Below, piece after piece: positions 44,860-52,473 of a stretch of 64,000 nt of DNA. Origin of the DNA: a bacterium (GTDB lineage Bacteria; Electryoneota; RPQS01). The translations under genes and the position numbers were made by a program. The notes beneath the pieces were generated by a model. That model made no database searches. It was given only the letters and a program-made list of their open reading frames with translations, and had not been told where the DNA came from. How positions within the stretch are numbered: the first letter of the stretch is position 1; each line of letters starts with the position of its first letter. The stretch is taken from the NCBI GenBank assembly GCA_013360195.1, contig JABWCQ010000002.1:126932-190931 (forward strand), read 5' to 3'.

Positions 44860-45938
44860 AGATACTGTACGTTGCCCCGGAGCATGTCTCAGGAACATTG
44901 AGCCTCTTCAAACGCGAACATGAAAGAAGAGGTGACATTTGCAGGTATGTAACCTTCTGGCACAGCAGATGGGACTTTCCTGATGACATCTGCTTGAGTC
45001 TTTCAGGAATGCCAAATCGAAAGTGGATTCGCACAATTCGAAATCTCTTAGGTACAGACCCGCATGTTGTACCATCCCGTGTCAAGAATGGTTGTCCACC
45101 GATTTGGCAGCCTAATCCTGTTGTTCGGTCATTATTTGCAATACGTGACGAACGAAATTGGCGAAAGATTTGGCGTGCCATTGTTGAGCATGGATTCCTG
45201 AATTATGACATTATCCATCTTGACGGCGGAATGGACTTCACGCGGGATGCGCGCTTCGCTCGTTTCATGAAAGCTAGAGGAAAGGGTATTGTCTGCTACT
45301 ACCATGGTTCTGACCTTCGCGCGCGCGGTTTAGTACCAGAAGTTGACGCTCTATCCGATCTCAATTTGACACCTGAATGGGACTTGGTGGCACTTGACAG
45401 CAGACTAACCTATTTATACCTGCCGATTGATGTCCAACAATTTGAACCGAGAGTACCCCGATTCAAGACGCAAATTCGTATCGGACATGCCGCAAGAAAT
45501 CCCCTGAAAGGCAGTGATTACGTTATCTCGGCAATTAAGCAGTTGCAAGAAAAATACAACATCGAACTCGTTTTCATTACGAATATGTCACACCACGAGG
45601 CACTAATAGTCAAACGCACTTGTGACATTTTTGTCGACCAGCTTACAAATCAGGGTGGATGGGGATATGGCATGAGTGCGGTTGAAGCCTTGGCCATGGG
45701 CATACCGGTGATAACCAATATTCCGGAAGAGATGCATAGGTTTATTGGCATTCATCCATTCATTCAAGCAGAACCAGATACTCTTGTCAGTGTAATTGAG
45801 AGGTGTGTCAATTCTCCGGACTGGCTGCGCGAGGTGTCGATCGAGGGGAGAGCATGGGTGGAGGAGAGACATGACGTTGTGAATGTTGTCGATTGCCTGT
45901 ATTCCTGCTATCGTTCAAAGGGATGGCTGCCAACTTGA
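44856..45938 (+). CDS. Glycosyltransferase (GT4-like, GT-B fold)
   Basis: A 360-aa protein that likely transfers a sugar to a surface-glycan precursor. The N-terminal half starts MKILYVAPEHVSGTLSLFKR and contains YDIIHLDGGMDFTRDARFAR and GIVCYYHGSDLRARG; the C-terminal half has IRIGHAARNPLKGSDYVISA, CDIFVDQLTNQGGWGYGMSA and VEALAMGIPVITNIPEEM, corresponding to the donor-binding E-x7-E region of GT4 enzymes (GMSAVEALAMGIPV). The first half is less typical. It overlaps both neighbours. Acceptor and donor sugars unknown. Confidence 0.82.
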   Translation: MKILYVAPEHVSGTLSLFKREHERRGDICRYVTFWHSRWDFPDDICLSLSGMPNRKWIRTIRNLLGTDPHVVPSRVKNGCPPIWQPNPVVRSLFAIRDERNWRKIWRAIVEHGFLNYDIIHLDGGMDFTRDARFARFMKARGKGIVCYYHGSDLRARGLVPEVDALSDLNLTPEWDLVALDSRLTYLYLPIDVQQFEPRVPRFKTQIRIGHAARNPLKGSDYVISAIKQLQEKYNIELVFITNMSHHEALIVKRTCDIFVDQLTNQGGWGYGMSAVEALAMGIPVITNIPEEMHRFIGIHPFIQAEPDTLVSVIERCVNSPDWLREVSIEGRAWVEERHDVVNVVDCLYSCYRSKGWLPT

Positions 45939-46873
45939 CAGTAAGCGTAGTTATCATCAGCTTCAATCAGCGGGATTTCACGGCACGGCTAGTTGGTCAG
46001 TTACTTGACCAGGACTTCCCTCCGTCGGAGTATGAAGTAATAGTTGTCGAGTGCTTTTCTTCGGACGGTACCCGAGAGGCTCTGAATCAAATTGTCGATT
46101 TTCGGCTGCGGGTTCTGAAACTCGATAAGTTATGCAACAGATCTGCTGGAAGGAACATTGGCATTGTTGCGGCCCAAGGTGACATTGTTGTTATGGTTGA
46201 CGGTGACCACACGATCAACCGGGATTTTGTCCGCCTGCATTGCGAAGCGCAATCCCGCGGTGCCTGCGCGATTGTTGGAAAGTCGGTTTTCGCTGAAAAT
46301 ACTGAATACAAAGCAATATCAGAGTACTTAAACGGCGGAGGCGCGTCCAAACTTCCGCCAGGCTCAAGGCTTCCCGGACGCTATTTCCTGACCCGCAACT
46401 GCAGCGTTCCCAAAAGAATACTGCTCGAAGTCGGGCTCTTTGATGAAACGTTTGACAGATGGGGAGGTGAAGACCTTGACTTGGGAGTCCGGCTTGAGGA
46501 GGCTGATGTGCCCATCTACGCCGATTCTCGTGCTTTAGCCGTGCATCATCACTTTCGCACTATCAATCAAGTGATGGCAAACATGTATGATTACGGCAGT
46601 TCGAGTATCCCACTGCTTCTAAAGAAGCATCCGCAGCTCTTCAGGGAATTGAATCTCGATCATTTAAAGAGCAACCCTTACGAACCCGACAGATTCACTT
46701 GGATTCATCGTTTCATTGTTGCCGCACTTTGCACAACGCCCTTTTACCGCATGACACTCTTTTTCGCACGCGTTATGAGACGACGGAAGCTACCACGTTT
46801 CATCTTGGATTACTTGCACTTTCGGCAGTATTCGGCAGGATACATTAAATCTAGTATTGACAAAACAGAATGA
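45923..46873 (+). CDS. Family 2 glycosyltransferase (GT-A fold)
   Basis: A 316-aa protein from ATG 45923 (MAANLTVSVVIISFNQRDFT); the frame start at 45893 is rejected because it is not family-like. Features: N-terminal nucleotide-binding strand VSVVIISFNQ, acidic metal site VVMVDGDHTINRDFV, LTRNCSVPKRILLEVGLFDE with FDRWGGEDLDLGVRLEEADV, the galactosyltransferase-like 'GWGxEDxD' pattern. It lies 16 nt into the preceding glycosyltransferase gene and overlaps folD by 4 nt. Probably acts on the same glycan as the neighbouring transferases. Confidence 0.9.
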   Translation: MAANLTVSVVIISFNQRDFTARLVGQLLDQDFPPSEYEVIVVECFSSDGTREALNQIVDFRLRVLKLDKLCNRSAGRNIGIVAAQGDIVVMVDGDHTINRDFVRLHCEAQSRGACAIVGKSVFAENTEYKAISEYLNGGGASKLPPGSRLPGRYFLTRNCSVPKRILLEVGLFDETFDRWGGEDLDLGVRLEEADVPIYADSRALAVHHHFRTINQVMANMYDYGSSSIPLLLKKHPQLFRELNLDHLKSNPYEPDRFTWIHRFIVAALCTTPFYRMTLFFARVMRRRKLPRFILDYLHFRQYSAGYIKSSIDKTE

Positions 46874-47751
46874 CTCACGTTATTGATGGTACTGCTATTT
46901 CAGGGCAAATCCAAGAGAATTTAAAGAGCGAAGTAACCGACTTTGTGACCAACCACAAAGTTCTGCCGGGACTCGCTGTGGTATTGGTCGGTGACGATCC
47001 CGCCTCTGCAGTTTATGTGAACGCCAAGGGCAAAGCTTGTGCGAAGCTCGGGATGCATTCCAGAACGATTCACCTTCCGGCAAGCACGGAGCAGTCTGAG
47101 CTGCTTGACGGGATCAAAAAACTCAATGATGACAGAAGCATTCATGGAATCCTCGTGCAGTTGCCTTTGCCACCGAAACTTGATGCCGAAGCAATTATTG
47201 ATTCAATTGACCCGCTTAAAGACGTCGATGGACTTCACCCGCAGAATTCCGGACTACTCGCGCTGGGAAGGCCTCGATTCGTGCCTTGCACACCTGCCGG
47301 CATTCTCGAGTTGCTGAAATCATCGGGCGTGCAGCTTCCTGGTAAACACGCCGTAGTTCTTGGACGGTCAAATCTTGTCGGACGCCCTATTGCGACGCTG
47401 TTATCATTGAAAGGGAAGAGCGGTGATTCCACGGTAACCATCTGCCACTCGCTGACACGAAACCTGGCCGCGATAACTCGATTGGCGGACATTCTGATTG
47501 TCGCTATCGGACGGCCCAATTTCGTTGATAGGGATATGGTTTCTCCGGGTACAGTTGTCATTGACGTCGGTATACACCGCAAGAGTGATAGTGATGGTGG
47601 AGGCCTGTGCGGCGATGTGAACTTTGACTCTGTCTCACCAATCGCTGCAGCTATAACTCCCGTTCCGGGTGGTGTCGGCCCCATGACAATTGCCATGCTG
47701 ATGTGTAACACTCTTAAGGCCGCTAAACTCGCCGCAGGCAAACTCGATTGA
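46870..47751 (+). CDS. folD: Methylenetetrahydrofolate dehydrogenase/cyclohydrolase
   Basis: Bifunctional one-carbon enzyme; 293 aa. N-terminal GLAVVLVGDDPASAVYVNAK with the YxxxK catalytic pair (YVNAKGKAC), HGILVQLPLPPKLD, DVDGLHPQNSGLLALG, FVPCTPAGILELLKSSGVQL, NAD(P) site VVLGRSNLVGRPIATLLSLK, and TPVPGGVGPMTIAMLMCNTL at the end. In E. coli it links to formate and purine metabolism; it supports gcv and purL activity in this window. It overlaps mpl by 4 nt. Confidence 0.98.
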   Translation: MTHVIDGTAISGQIQENLKSEVTDFVTNHKVLPGLAVVLVGDDPASAVYVNAKGKACAKLGMHSRTIHLPASTEQSELLDGIKKLNDDRSIHGILVQLPLPPKLDAEAIIDSIDPLKDVDGLHPQNSGLLALGRPRFVPCTPAGILELLKSSGVQLPGKHAVVLGRSNLVGRPIATLLSLKGKSGDSTVTICHSLTRNLAAITRLADILIVAIGRPNFVDRDMVSPGTVVIDVGIHRKSDSDGGGLCGDVNFDSVSPIAAAITPVPGGVGPMTIAMLMCNTLKAAKLAAGKLD

Positions 47752-49148
47752 ATCCAACGCATAAGGTTCACTTAATTGGCATCGGTGGAATCGCGATGGC
47801 CAATGTCGCTATTCTCCTCCGCAATGCGGGGTACGAAATACAAGGATCAGACTCTGAAATCTATGAACCTGCCGCGTCAATACTCAATCGTGCAGGCATA
47901 GTGGCAAAAGCACCTTATTCAATATCTAATTTGCCGCCTGACGATGACGTAACTGTAATCGTGGGTAATGTGCAATCACGGGGACAGGTTGAAGTCGAAG
48001 AGGCGTTGCGACGCAATCTTGAACTTGAATCATTTCCTGCGTTCCTTCGGCGCACTCTCATGCCACGCAAATGCAGAATTGTTGTTGCGGGAACACATGG
48101 GAAAAGTACAACTACCGCTTGCATTGCACACATACTGACCGCACTAGGGCGTGAACCAAGTTATTTGGTAGGCGCAGACCCCTTGAACTTGCCTTTCGGC
48201 GGAAACCACGGTACGGGCGACGAGTTTGTTATTGAAGGTGACGAGTATGACAGCGCATTCTTTGACAAGCGATCAAAGTTCCTTGACTATTTTCCACGAA
48301 TCCTTGTGCTTGGCCGAGTGGAACATGATCATCTCGATATCTTTCCGACAGTGGAAGAGATGCTACTTTCCTTTAGGCGACTTGTGGCACAACTACCGGC
48401 AAATGGCAAGCTAGTTGTCGCAGAGGATAGTCCGATGTCGATGAGCCTGGCTGCGGAAGCTCCGTGCGAAGTCGTCACGGTGTCCGGGGAAAGCCAGTCT
48501 CAATGGAGACTCCAAGACAATTGTCTAATATCACCAGATGGCGAGCGTTACCTAGATTTCGCTCCCGGCGTTATCGGTATGCATAATTACTTGAATACGG
48601 CGATGTCCGTTGCGGCCGTTGCTCAGCTTGGAATCAACCCAGTTAATGCTGTGAATGCAGCGCGATCGTTCCGCGGAATCAGACGCAGGCTGGAACTTAT
48701 TTATGAATCACCTCGTATTCTTGTTTATGACGACTTTGCGCATCATCCGACTGCAATTGCATCTGCAATTGACGCCGTTAGATTGAAGTACCCGGCGCAT
48801 TGGATTGTTGCCATCTTTGAACCGCGGTCAAACACCGCCGTTCGTAACAAGTATCAGCACGAGTTTACAGCGGCATTAAGCAAATCTAATGAAGTCTTGA
48901 TTGGTTCAATTCATCGCAAAGAAAGAATCCCGTCATCAGAAATACTCGACACATCGCGGATGATTAGTGAACTCAAATCGAATGGTGTTGTCGCAGCTGC
49001 TGCTGAAAATTCGGAAATCGTCGAGTATCTTCTGGGAAGACGCCTTCCTTTGCCGGCTGTTCTTTTGTTCATGAGCAACGGCAGTTTTTCGGGCGCACCG
49101 CAGCATCTCGTGCGTAATCTGAGAGAACGTAAAATCACGGTCGAATGA
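47748..49148 (+). CDS. mpl: UDP-N-acetylmuramate:L-alanyl-gamma-D-glutamyl-meso-diaminopimelate ligase (Mpl)
   Basis: Murein recycling ligase, 466 aa, related to MurC. It starts with TTG 47748 (MNPTHKVHLIGIGGIAMANV). P-loop VVAGTHGKSTTTACIAHIL, then the Mpl hallmark FVIEGDEYDSAFFDKRSKFL, LVLGRVEHDHLDIFP, central ligase motif HNYLNTAMSVAAVAQLGINP and C-terminal VYDDFAHHPTAIASAIDAVR with IVAIFEPRSNTAVRNKYQHE. The EGDEYDSAFFDKRSKF segment distinguishes Mpl from MurC. It implies a meso-DAP peptidoglycan. The stop codon lies in the hairpin next to tRNA-Sec. Confidence 0.95.
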   Translation: MNPTHKVHLIGIGGIAMANVAILLRNAGYEIQGSDSEIYEPAASILNRAGIVAKAPYSISNLPPDDDVTVIVGNVQSRGQVEVEEALRRNLELESFPAFLRRTLMPRKCRIVVAGTHGKSTTTACIAHILTALGREPSYLVGADPLNLPFGGNHGTGDEFVIEGDEYDSAFFDKRSKFLDYFPRILVLGRVEHDHLDIFPTVEEMLLSFRRLVAQLPANGKLVVAEDSPMSMSLAAEAPCEVVTVSGESQSQWRLQDNCLISPDGERYLDFAPGVIGMHNYLNTAMSVAAVAQLGINPVNAVNAARSFRGIRRRLELIYESPRILVYDDFAHHPTAIASAIDAVRLKYPAHWIVAIFEPRSNTAVRNKYQHEFTAALSKSNEVLIGSIHRKERIPSSEILDTSRMISELKSNGVVAAAAENSEIVEYLLGRRLPLPAVLLFMSNGSFSGAPQHLVRNLRERKITVE

Positions 49149-49153
49149 CCGTG
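49136..49153 (+). other. Short hairpin overlapping the mpl stop codon and the tRNA-Sec 5' end
   Basis: CACGGTC (49136-49142) pairs perfectly with GACCGTG (49147-49153) around a GAAT loop. It spans the mpl stop codon and ends at the first base of the tRNA. No T-tract follows, so it is not a standard terminator. Whether it is functional is unknown. Confidence 0.4.
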
Positions 49154-49248
49154 GGGACGGATGGGGCACTGGTGGCCTCCGCGGTCTTCAAAACCGTTTG
49201 CGTCCATGTCACACATGGATGGCTGGGTTCGATTCCCAGACGTTCCCG
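49153..49248 (+). tRNA. selC: tRNA-Sec (selenocysteine, anticodon TCA)
   Basis: A 96-nt tRNA with anticodon TCA at 49188-49190 in the loop CTTCAAA on stem GCGGT/ACCGT, reading UGA. A long variable arm (TCCATGT-CAC-ACATGGA, extendable to 9 bp) and T-arm CTGGG-TTCGATT-CCCAG are clear, as is a D-arm around GGGGC/GCCTC. The acceptor pairs GGGGACG with CGTTCCC (7 bp, one G-T); the eighth pair of the usual 8+5 arrangement is G-A. The discriminator is G and CCA is not encoded. Anticodon, variable arm and the presence of selA and selB make the identity secure. Confidence 0.95.
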
Positions 49249-49256
49249 CAAAGAGA

Positions 49257-49598
49257 ATGGGTATAGACACTTCATTTAGTAACATGACAACTTGGATTGC
49301 AGCACTCTTTGTTGCAGTTCAGGTTCTTGTATCATTTCCAGTTTCTCATGATCATCACGATCGTGAACCGGAATGTGATTGTCCGCACTGTCCCGGACAT
49401 TTTCATGCCTCAGAACAGCATTCGGATCATTCGCAGTGCCCCGCATGCCAACTCCTTGGTAATCTCGGTGTCACCGAACAATTCGCTGAGATTACTTCCG
49501 ATACTCATTTTGTAGTAACTTCTTTAGTTCGTCGATTTGTTTCTTTCCAACCAGATCGAAGCAAGTCGGCTCGCGCTCCTCCTGTTGAATTGATGTGA
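49257..49598 (+). CDS. Small exported His/Cys-rich protein, putative metal binding
   Basis: A 113-aa protein from ATG 49257 (or ATG 49284, MTTWIAALFVAVQVLVSFPV, which begins directly with the hydrophobic segment). The longer frame from 49161 begins inside the tRNA and is rejected. After a signal-like segment comes a dense cluster: HDHHDREPECDCPHCPGHFH, then HSDHSQCPACQ. This mix of His and CxxC pairs suggests zinc or another soft metal. The C-terminal third is ordinary (TSDTHFVVTSLVRRFVSFQP). It precedes an acidic lipoprotein and a ZnuD-like receptor, so a role in metal capture or sensing is likely. No family was recognised with confidence; the DUF2946 type is a possible match. Confidence 0.7.
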   Translation: MGIDTSFSNMTTWIAALFVAVQVLVSFPVSHDHHDREPECDCPHCPGHFHASEQHSDHSQCPACQLLGNLGVTEQFAEITSDTHFVVTSLVRRFVSFQPDRSKSARAPPVELM

Positions 49599-49613
49599 AT
49601 CCGTAATTCGTAG

Positions 49614-49632
49614 ATACTGCACAAAGCAGTAT
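49614..49632 (+). other. Perfect inverted repeat between two metal-module genes
   Basis: ATACTGC (49614-49620) and GCAGTAT (49626-49632) are perfect inverted repeats around ACAAA. It sits 37 nt before the lipoprotein gene. It might be an operator for a dimeric regulator or an RNA hairpin; no T-tract follows. Confidence 0.4.
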
Positions 49633-49669
49633 TCGATAAGTCACGTCATTTCCTCAACGGGAGTTAAGT

Positions 49670-50176
49670 ATGATAAACTCGGTACTTGCGCGAAAACTTC
49701 TTTCGCTTTTTGTGTTTGCCTGCGCTATTGCTTTGTTCATTGGCTGCAGTAACGACGATGATAACCCAGCTGGGGATGACTCTGACCACGCAGAAGCCTT
49801 CGGGTGCGTGCTGATTCTCGGCACCGACACTCTCGCAACCGCGGACACGTCTGCCGTGACAGGAAGCATCTCCCTTTCCGTCAACGACACTCTCGGCCCC
49901 ATTGAAGTCTGGTTTCTTGACGAAAATGGAGAACTCTTCAGACCAGAACATGATGTAGCCGGGCCGCTCGATGTAGAAGAGCACGGACTCGATATTCGAG
50001 TAGCAAACACGACGATCGCTGACGCTCGTCTTGGTCATGAAGTTTCCGAGGACATTGAGTGGGCCTTTTACCTTGACGGATTGTCTGAAGGAGCAACGAC
50101 TCTGCGAGTCGTTATCCTTCACGAAGGTCACGACGACTTCACTTCAGCACTATTCCCGCTGACGGTCACTCCTTGA
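49670..50176 (+). CDS. Acidic lipoprotein, putative metal-binding partner of the TonB receptor
   Basis: A 168-aa exported protein. Signal peptide MINSVLARKLLSLFVFACAI ends in a lipobox FIGCS (Cys26), followed by NDDDNPAGDDSDHAEAFGCV, an Asp/His-rich start to the mature protein. Further acidic and His residues occur in ELFRPEHDVAGPLDVEEHGL and VVILHEGHDDF. The beta-rich remainder (LGPIEVWFLDENGELF; TTLRVVILHE) looks like a small beta sandwich. ATG 49670 is preceded by GGGAG. It overlaps the TonB receptor by 4 nt, so it probably works with it at the outer membrane, for example presenting zinc. I do not recognise a named family. Confidence 0.72.
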   Translation: MINSVLARKLLSLFVFACAIALFIGCSNDDDNPAGDDSDHAEAFGCVLILGTDTLATADTSAVTGSISLSVNDTLGPIEVWFLDENGELFRPEHDVAGPLDVEEHGLDIRVANTTIADARLGHEVSEDIEWAFYLDGLSEGATTLRVVILHEGHDDFTSALFPLTVTP

Positions 50177-52377
50177 ACAAGCAAACATTAGGAATCTCCC
50201 GGCTTGCAATAGGGTGTATAATCTTCCTGTTGCAGGCCGGGAGCCTGTACTCCGCACATATTGAAGGCGTCATTACTGATCTTGAATCGGGAGACAGTCT
50301 TGCGTTCGTTGAAATACAGGTCGTTGAATTGAGACGTGGCGTCGTCGCGCATACAAACGGAGAGTACCATTTCCAACGACTGCCCGCGGGCGAATTCACG
50401 GTTCAAGCATCGCGCATCGGTTACCGCGTCGAAACGAAGCGCGTTTCACTTGCTATCAATGATGTGCTGATCTTGAACTTTGCATTGACTCCCGATCATG
50501 TTCAAATTGCCGAAGTGACAACTGAAATTCGGCGCACTGGTTCGGCGGAGCAGCTCTCCGTCGAATTCTCTGGCCGCAAACTGCAAGAACAATTAGGGAC
50601 AACGGTAGCCGAATCATTCGGCAGAACACCAGGGATCGCAGTGCGCACTATGGGTCCCTCACCGGCGCGACCCGTTTCGCGGGGCATGGGTGGCGCTCGT
50701 CTGGCGATTCTTGAAGACAGACAGCCGTCCGGTGATCTGTCTGCGTCATCGAGTGATCATGCTGTTGCAATTGATCCGCTACTGGCACAAAGCTTAAGAA
50801 TTCTGCGCGGCCCTGATGCCTATCACTATGGTTCGAGCGTAATGGGCGGTGTGGTCAACATAGAACGCAACGCAATGCTTGGCGTTGAGCCGCATCGTGC
50901 AACAGGTCGCCTTCTTTTGCACGGAAACACCGTCGCTCGCGGAGCCGGATCAAGCTTCTCACTTGCTTTCCCTATATCGCGCTTCGCTGCGCATGGAGAT
51001 CTGAGTCTCAAGCGTGCCGGTGATCAGCGTACTCCTGAAGGCATTCTGAACAACACTCAATCCGAAATTGTCAGCGGATCGATCGGGATTAGTTTGATTG
51101 ATGACTGGGGTTTTGTAGGTGGCGCATACAGTCTGTTTCATACCATATACGGCTTGCCCGGCGGCTTTCTCGGCGCACATCCCCAAGGCGTTTCTCTTGA
51201 TCTCGTCCGTGATGTGTTTCAAACCCGCGGCGCATGGCATGTCAAATCGAATCTTATCGCTAGTCTTGAAACCAGCTACTCCTTTTCCCTCGTTCATCAG
51301 CAAGAATTCGAATCAAGCGGAGCACTGGGCGTAGAATTTGGCTTACTCATCGATCAATTCGGCGTCGATGCCAAATTTCGACCTCAGGCGGGTTTCAAAA
51401 ACATTCGCCTCTCCTCTAGCCTAGCCTTACGCGATTACGAAACAGCGGCGTTTAGCTTTACGCCTGACAGCCGCCAAATAGAATCGGGAATTGCTCTCAG
51501 CGCAGGTCGTCAGATGGAAAAGTGGGAGTTTTCTGCAGCCATCCGAGGCGATTTTTCCCGGGTTGATCCCGATGTCATTGATACTAGCCGCGTCATCGGG
51601 ATTGTCAAACCTCGCAAATTTTCTGGACTAAGCGGTGCAGTTCGCCTCGACCGACCGCTAGATTCTCATTGGGCTGTCGGTGCACAGATTTCGCGCAGTT
51701 TTCGAACTCCGCAGATCGAAGAACTCTACAGTGAAGGCCCTCACCTTGCCGCATACTCCTATGAATTCGGCAACACAACTTTGCCAGCCGAAATCGGGTG
51801 GGGAGGTGAAGCGAATCTCTTCCGCAAGAGCGACGTGAACCAACTGACTCTAAGCGCTTATGCCAACCGCTTCTCAAGTTTCATCTTCCCACAGGCAGCC
51901 GGACGGCCAAGCCCTGTCCGTAACGATCTTGAACTCTATCAATATATGGCCAGCGATGCGTTGATTTATGGTGCGGACATGAGTGTTGAGTTCAGCCTCA
52001 CCCCGTCCGAAATTCTTCAGGGCCAGATTTCATATGTTCATGGATCAATTCTAGGAGGATCCAATCTGCCTGCGATCCCTCCGCTTAACTTTAGTGTTTC
52101 CTTCACCAAAATGCTTCACGAATGGAATTTCACGCCGGAACTGACAGGCGCAGCACCGCAACGCGAGTTAGGTGAGTTTGAAACATCAACGGCGGGATAT
52201 CTTATCTCCAATTTCAAGCTCTCCCGCTATTGGACTGTCAGCAAAACGCTGTTTGTTCTCACTGCGGCTGTAGATAACATCTTCGATTCGAGCTATCGAA
52301 ATCATTTATCCCGTGTCAAGACAGTTCTCCCAGAGCCAGGACGAAACTTTGGAGCAAACGTATCGGTTCAATTCTAA
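50173..52377 (+). CDS. TonB-dependent outer-membrane receptor, ZnuD-like
   Basis: A 734-aa receptor. After a signal peptide, a carboxypeptidase-regulatory-like beta domain (IEGVITDLESGDSLAFVEIQ to AGEFTVQASRIGYRVETKRV) precedes the plug: QLSVEFSGRKLQEQLGTTVA, RPVSRGMGGARLAILEDRQP, GDLSASSSDHAVAIDPLLAQ, RGPDAYHYGSSVMGGVVN. The SPDHAVAIDP-type segment is a hallmark of the zinc receptor ZnuD and close relatives. A barrel with typical ending (YRNHLSRVKTVLPEPGRNFG and terminal VSVQF) follows. Start TTG 50173 overlaps the lipoprotein gene. Predicted substrate zinc (inference from plug motif and neighbours); the TonB-ExbBD energiser is not in the window. Confidence 0.9.
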   Translation: MNKQTLGISRLAIGCIIFLLQAGSLYSAHIEGVITDLESGDSLAFVEIQVVELRRGVVAHTNGEYHFQRLPAGEFTVQASRIGYRVETKRVSLAINDVLILNFALTPDHVQIAEVTTEIRRTGSAEQLSVEFSGRKLQEQLGTTVAESFGRTPGIAVRTMGPSPARPVSRGMGGARLAILEDRQPSGDLSASSSDHAVAIDPLLAQSLRILRGPDAYHYGSSVMGGVVNIERNAMLGVEPHRATGRLLLHGNTVARGAGSSFSLAFPISRFAAHGDLSLKRAGDQRTPEGILNNTQSEIVSGSIGISLIDDWGFVGGAYSLFHTIYGLPGGFLGAHPQGVSLDLVRDVFQTRGAWHVKSNLIASLETSYSFSLVHQQEFESSGALGVEFGLLIDQFGVDAKFRPQAGFKNIRLSSSLALRDYETAAFSFTPDSRQIESGIALSAGRQMEKWEFSAAIRGDFSRVDPDVIDTSRVIGIVKPRKFSGLSGAVRLDRPLDSHWAVGAQISRSFRTPQIEELYSEGPHLAAYSYEFGNTTLPAEIGWGGEANLFRKSDVNQLTLSAYANRFSSFIFPQAAGRPSPVRNDLELYQYMASDALIYGADMSVEFSLTPSEILQGQISYVHGSILGGSNLPAIPPLNFSVSFTKMLHEWNFTPELTGAAPQRELGEFETSTAGYLISNFKLSRYWTVSKTLFVLTAAVDNIFDSSYRNHLSRVKTVLPEPGRNFGANVSVQF

Positions 52378-52388
52378 CTCATGAGCGC

Positions 52389-52417
52389 TTGACATTGCCA
52401 AAGAAGTTGGTTAGCTT
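52389..52417 (+). promoter_or_regulatory. Predicted sigma-70 promoter of the PEPCK gene
   Basis: A perfect TTGACA (52389-52394) is followed after 17 nt by TAGCTT (52412-52417), placing the start near 52424, about 50 nt before the PEPCK start codon. The -10 box is imperfect but the -35 box and spacing are ideal. Confidence 0.55.
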
Positions 52418-52473
52418 TCGAAACGCAGTATTCTTTTTCATTCCAATCTTATCTTATTGATAATGAGGTATTT

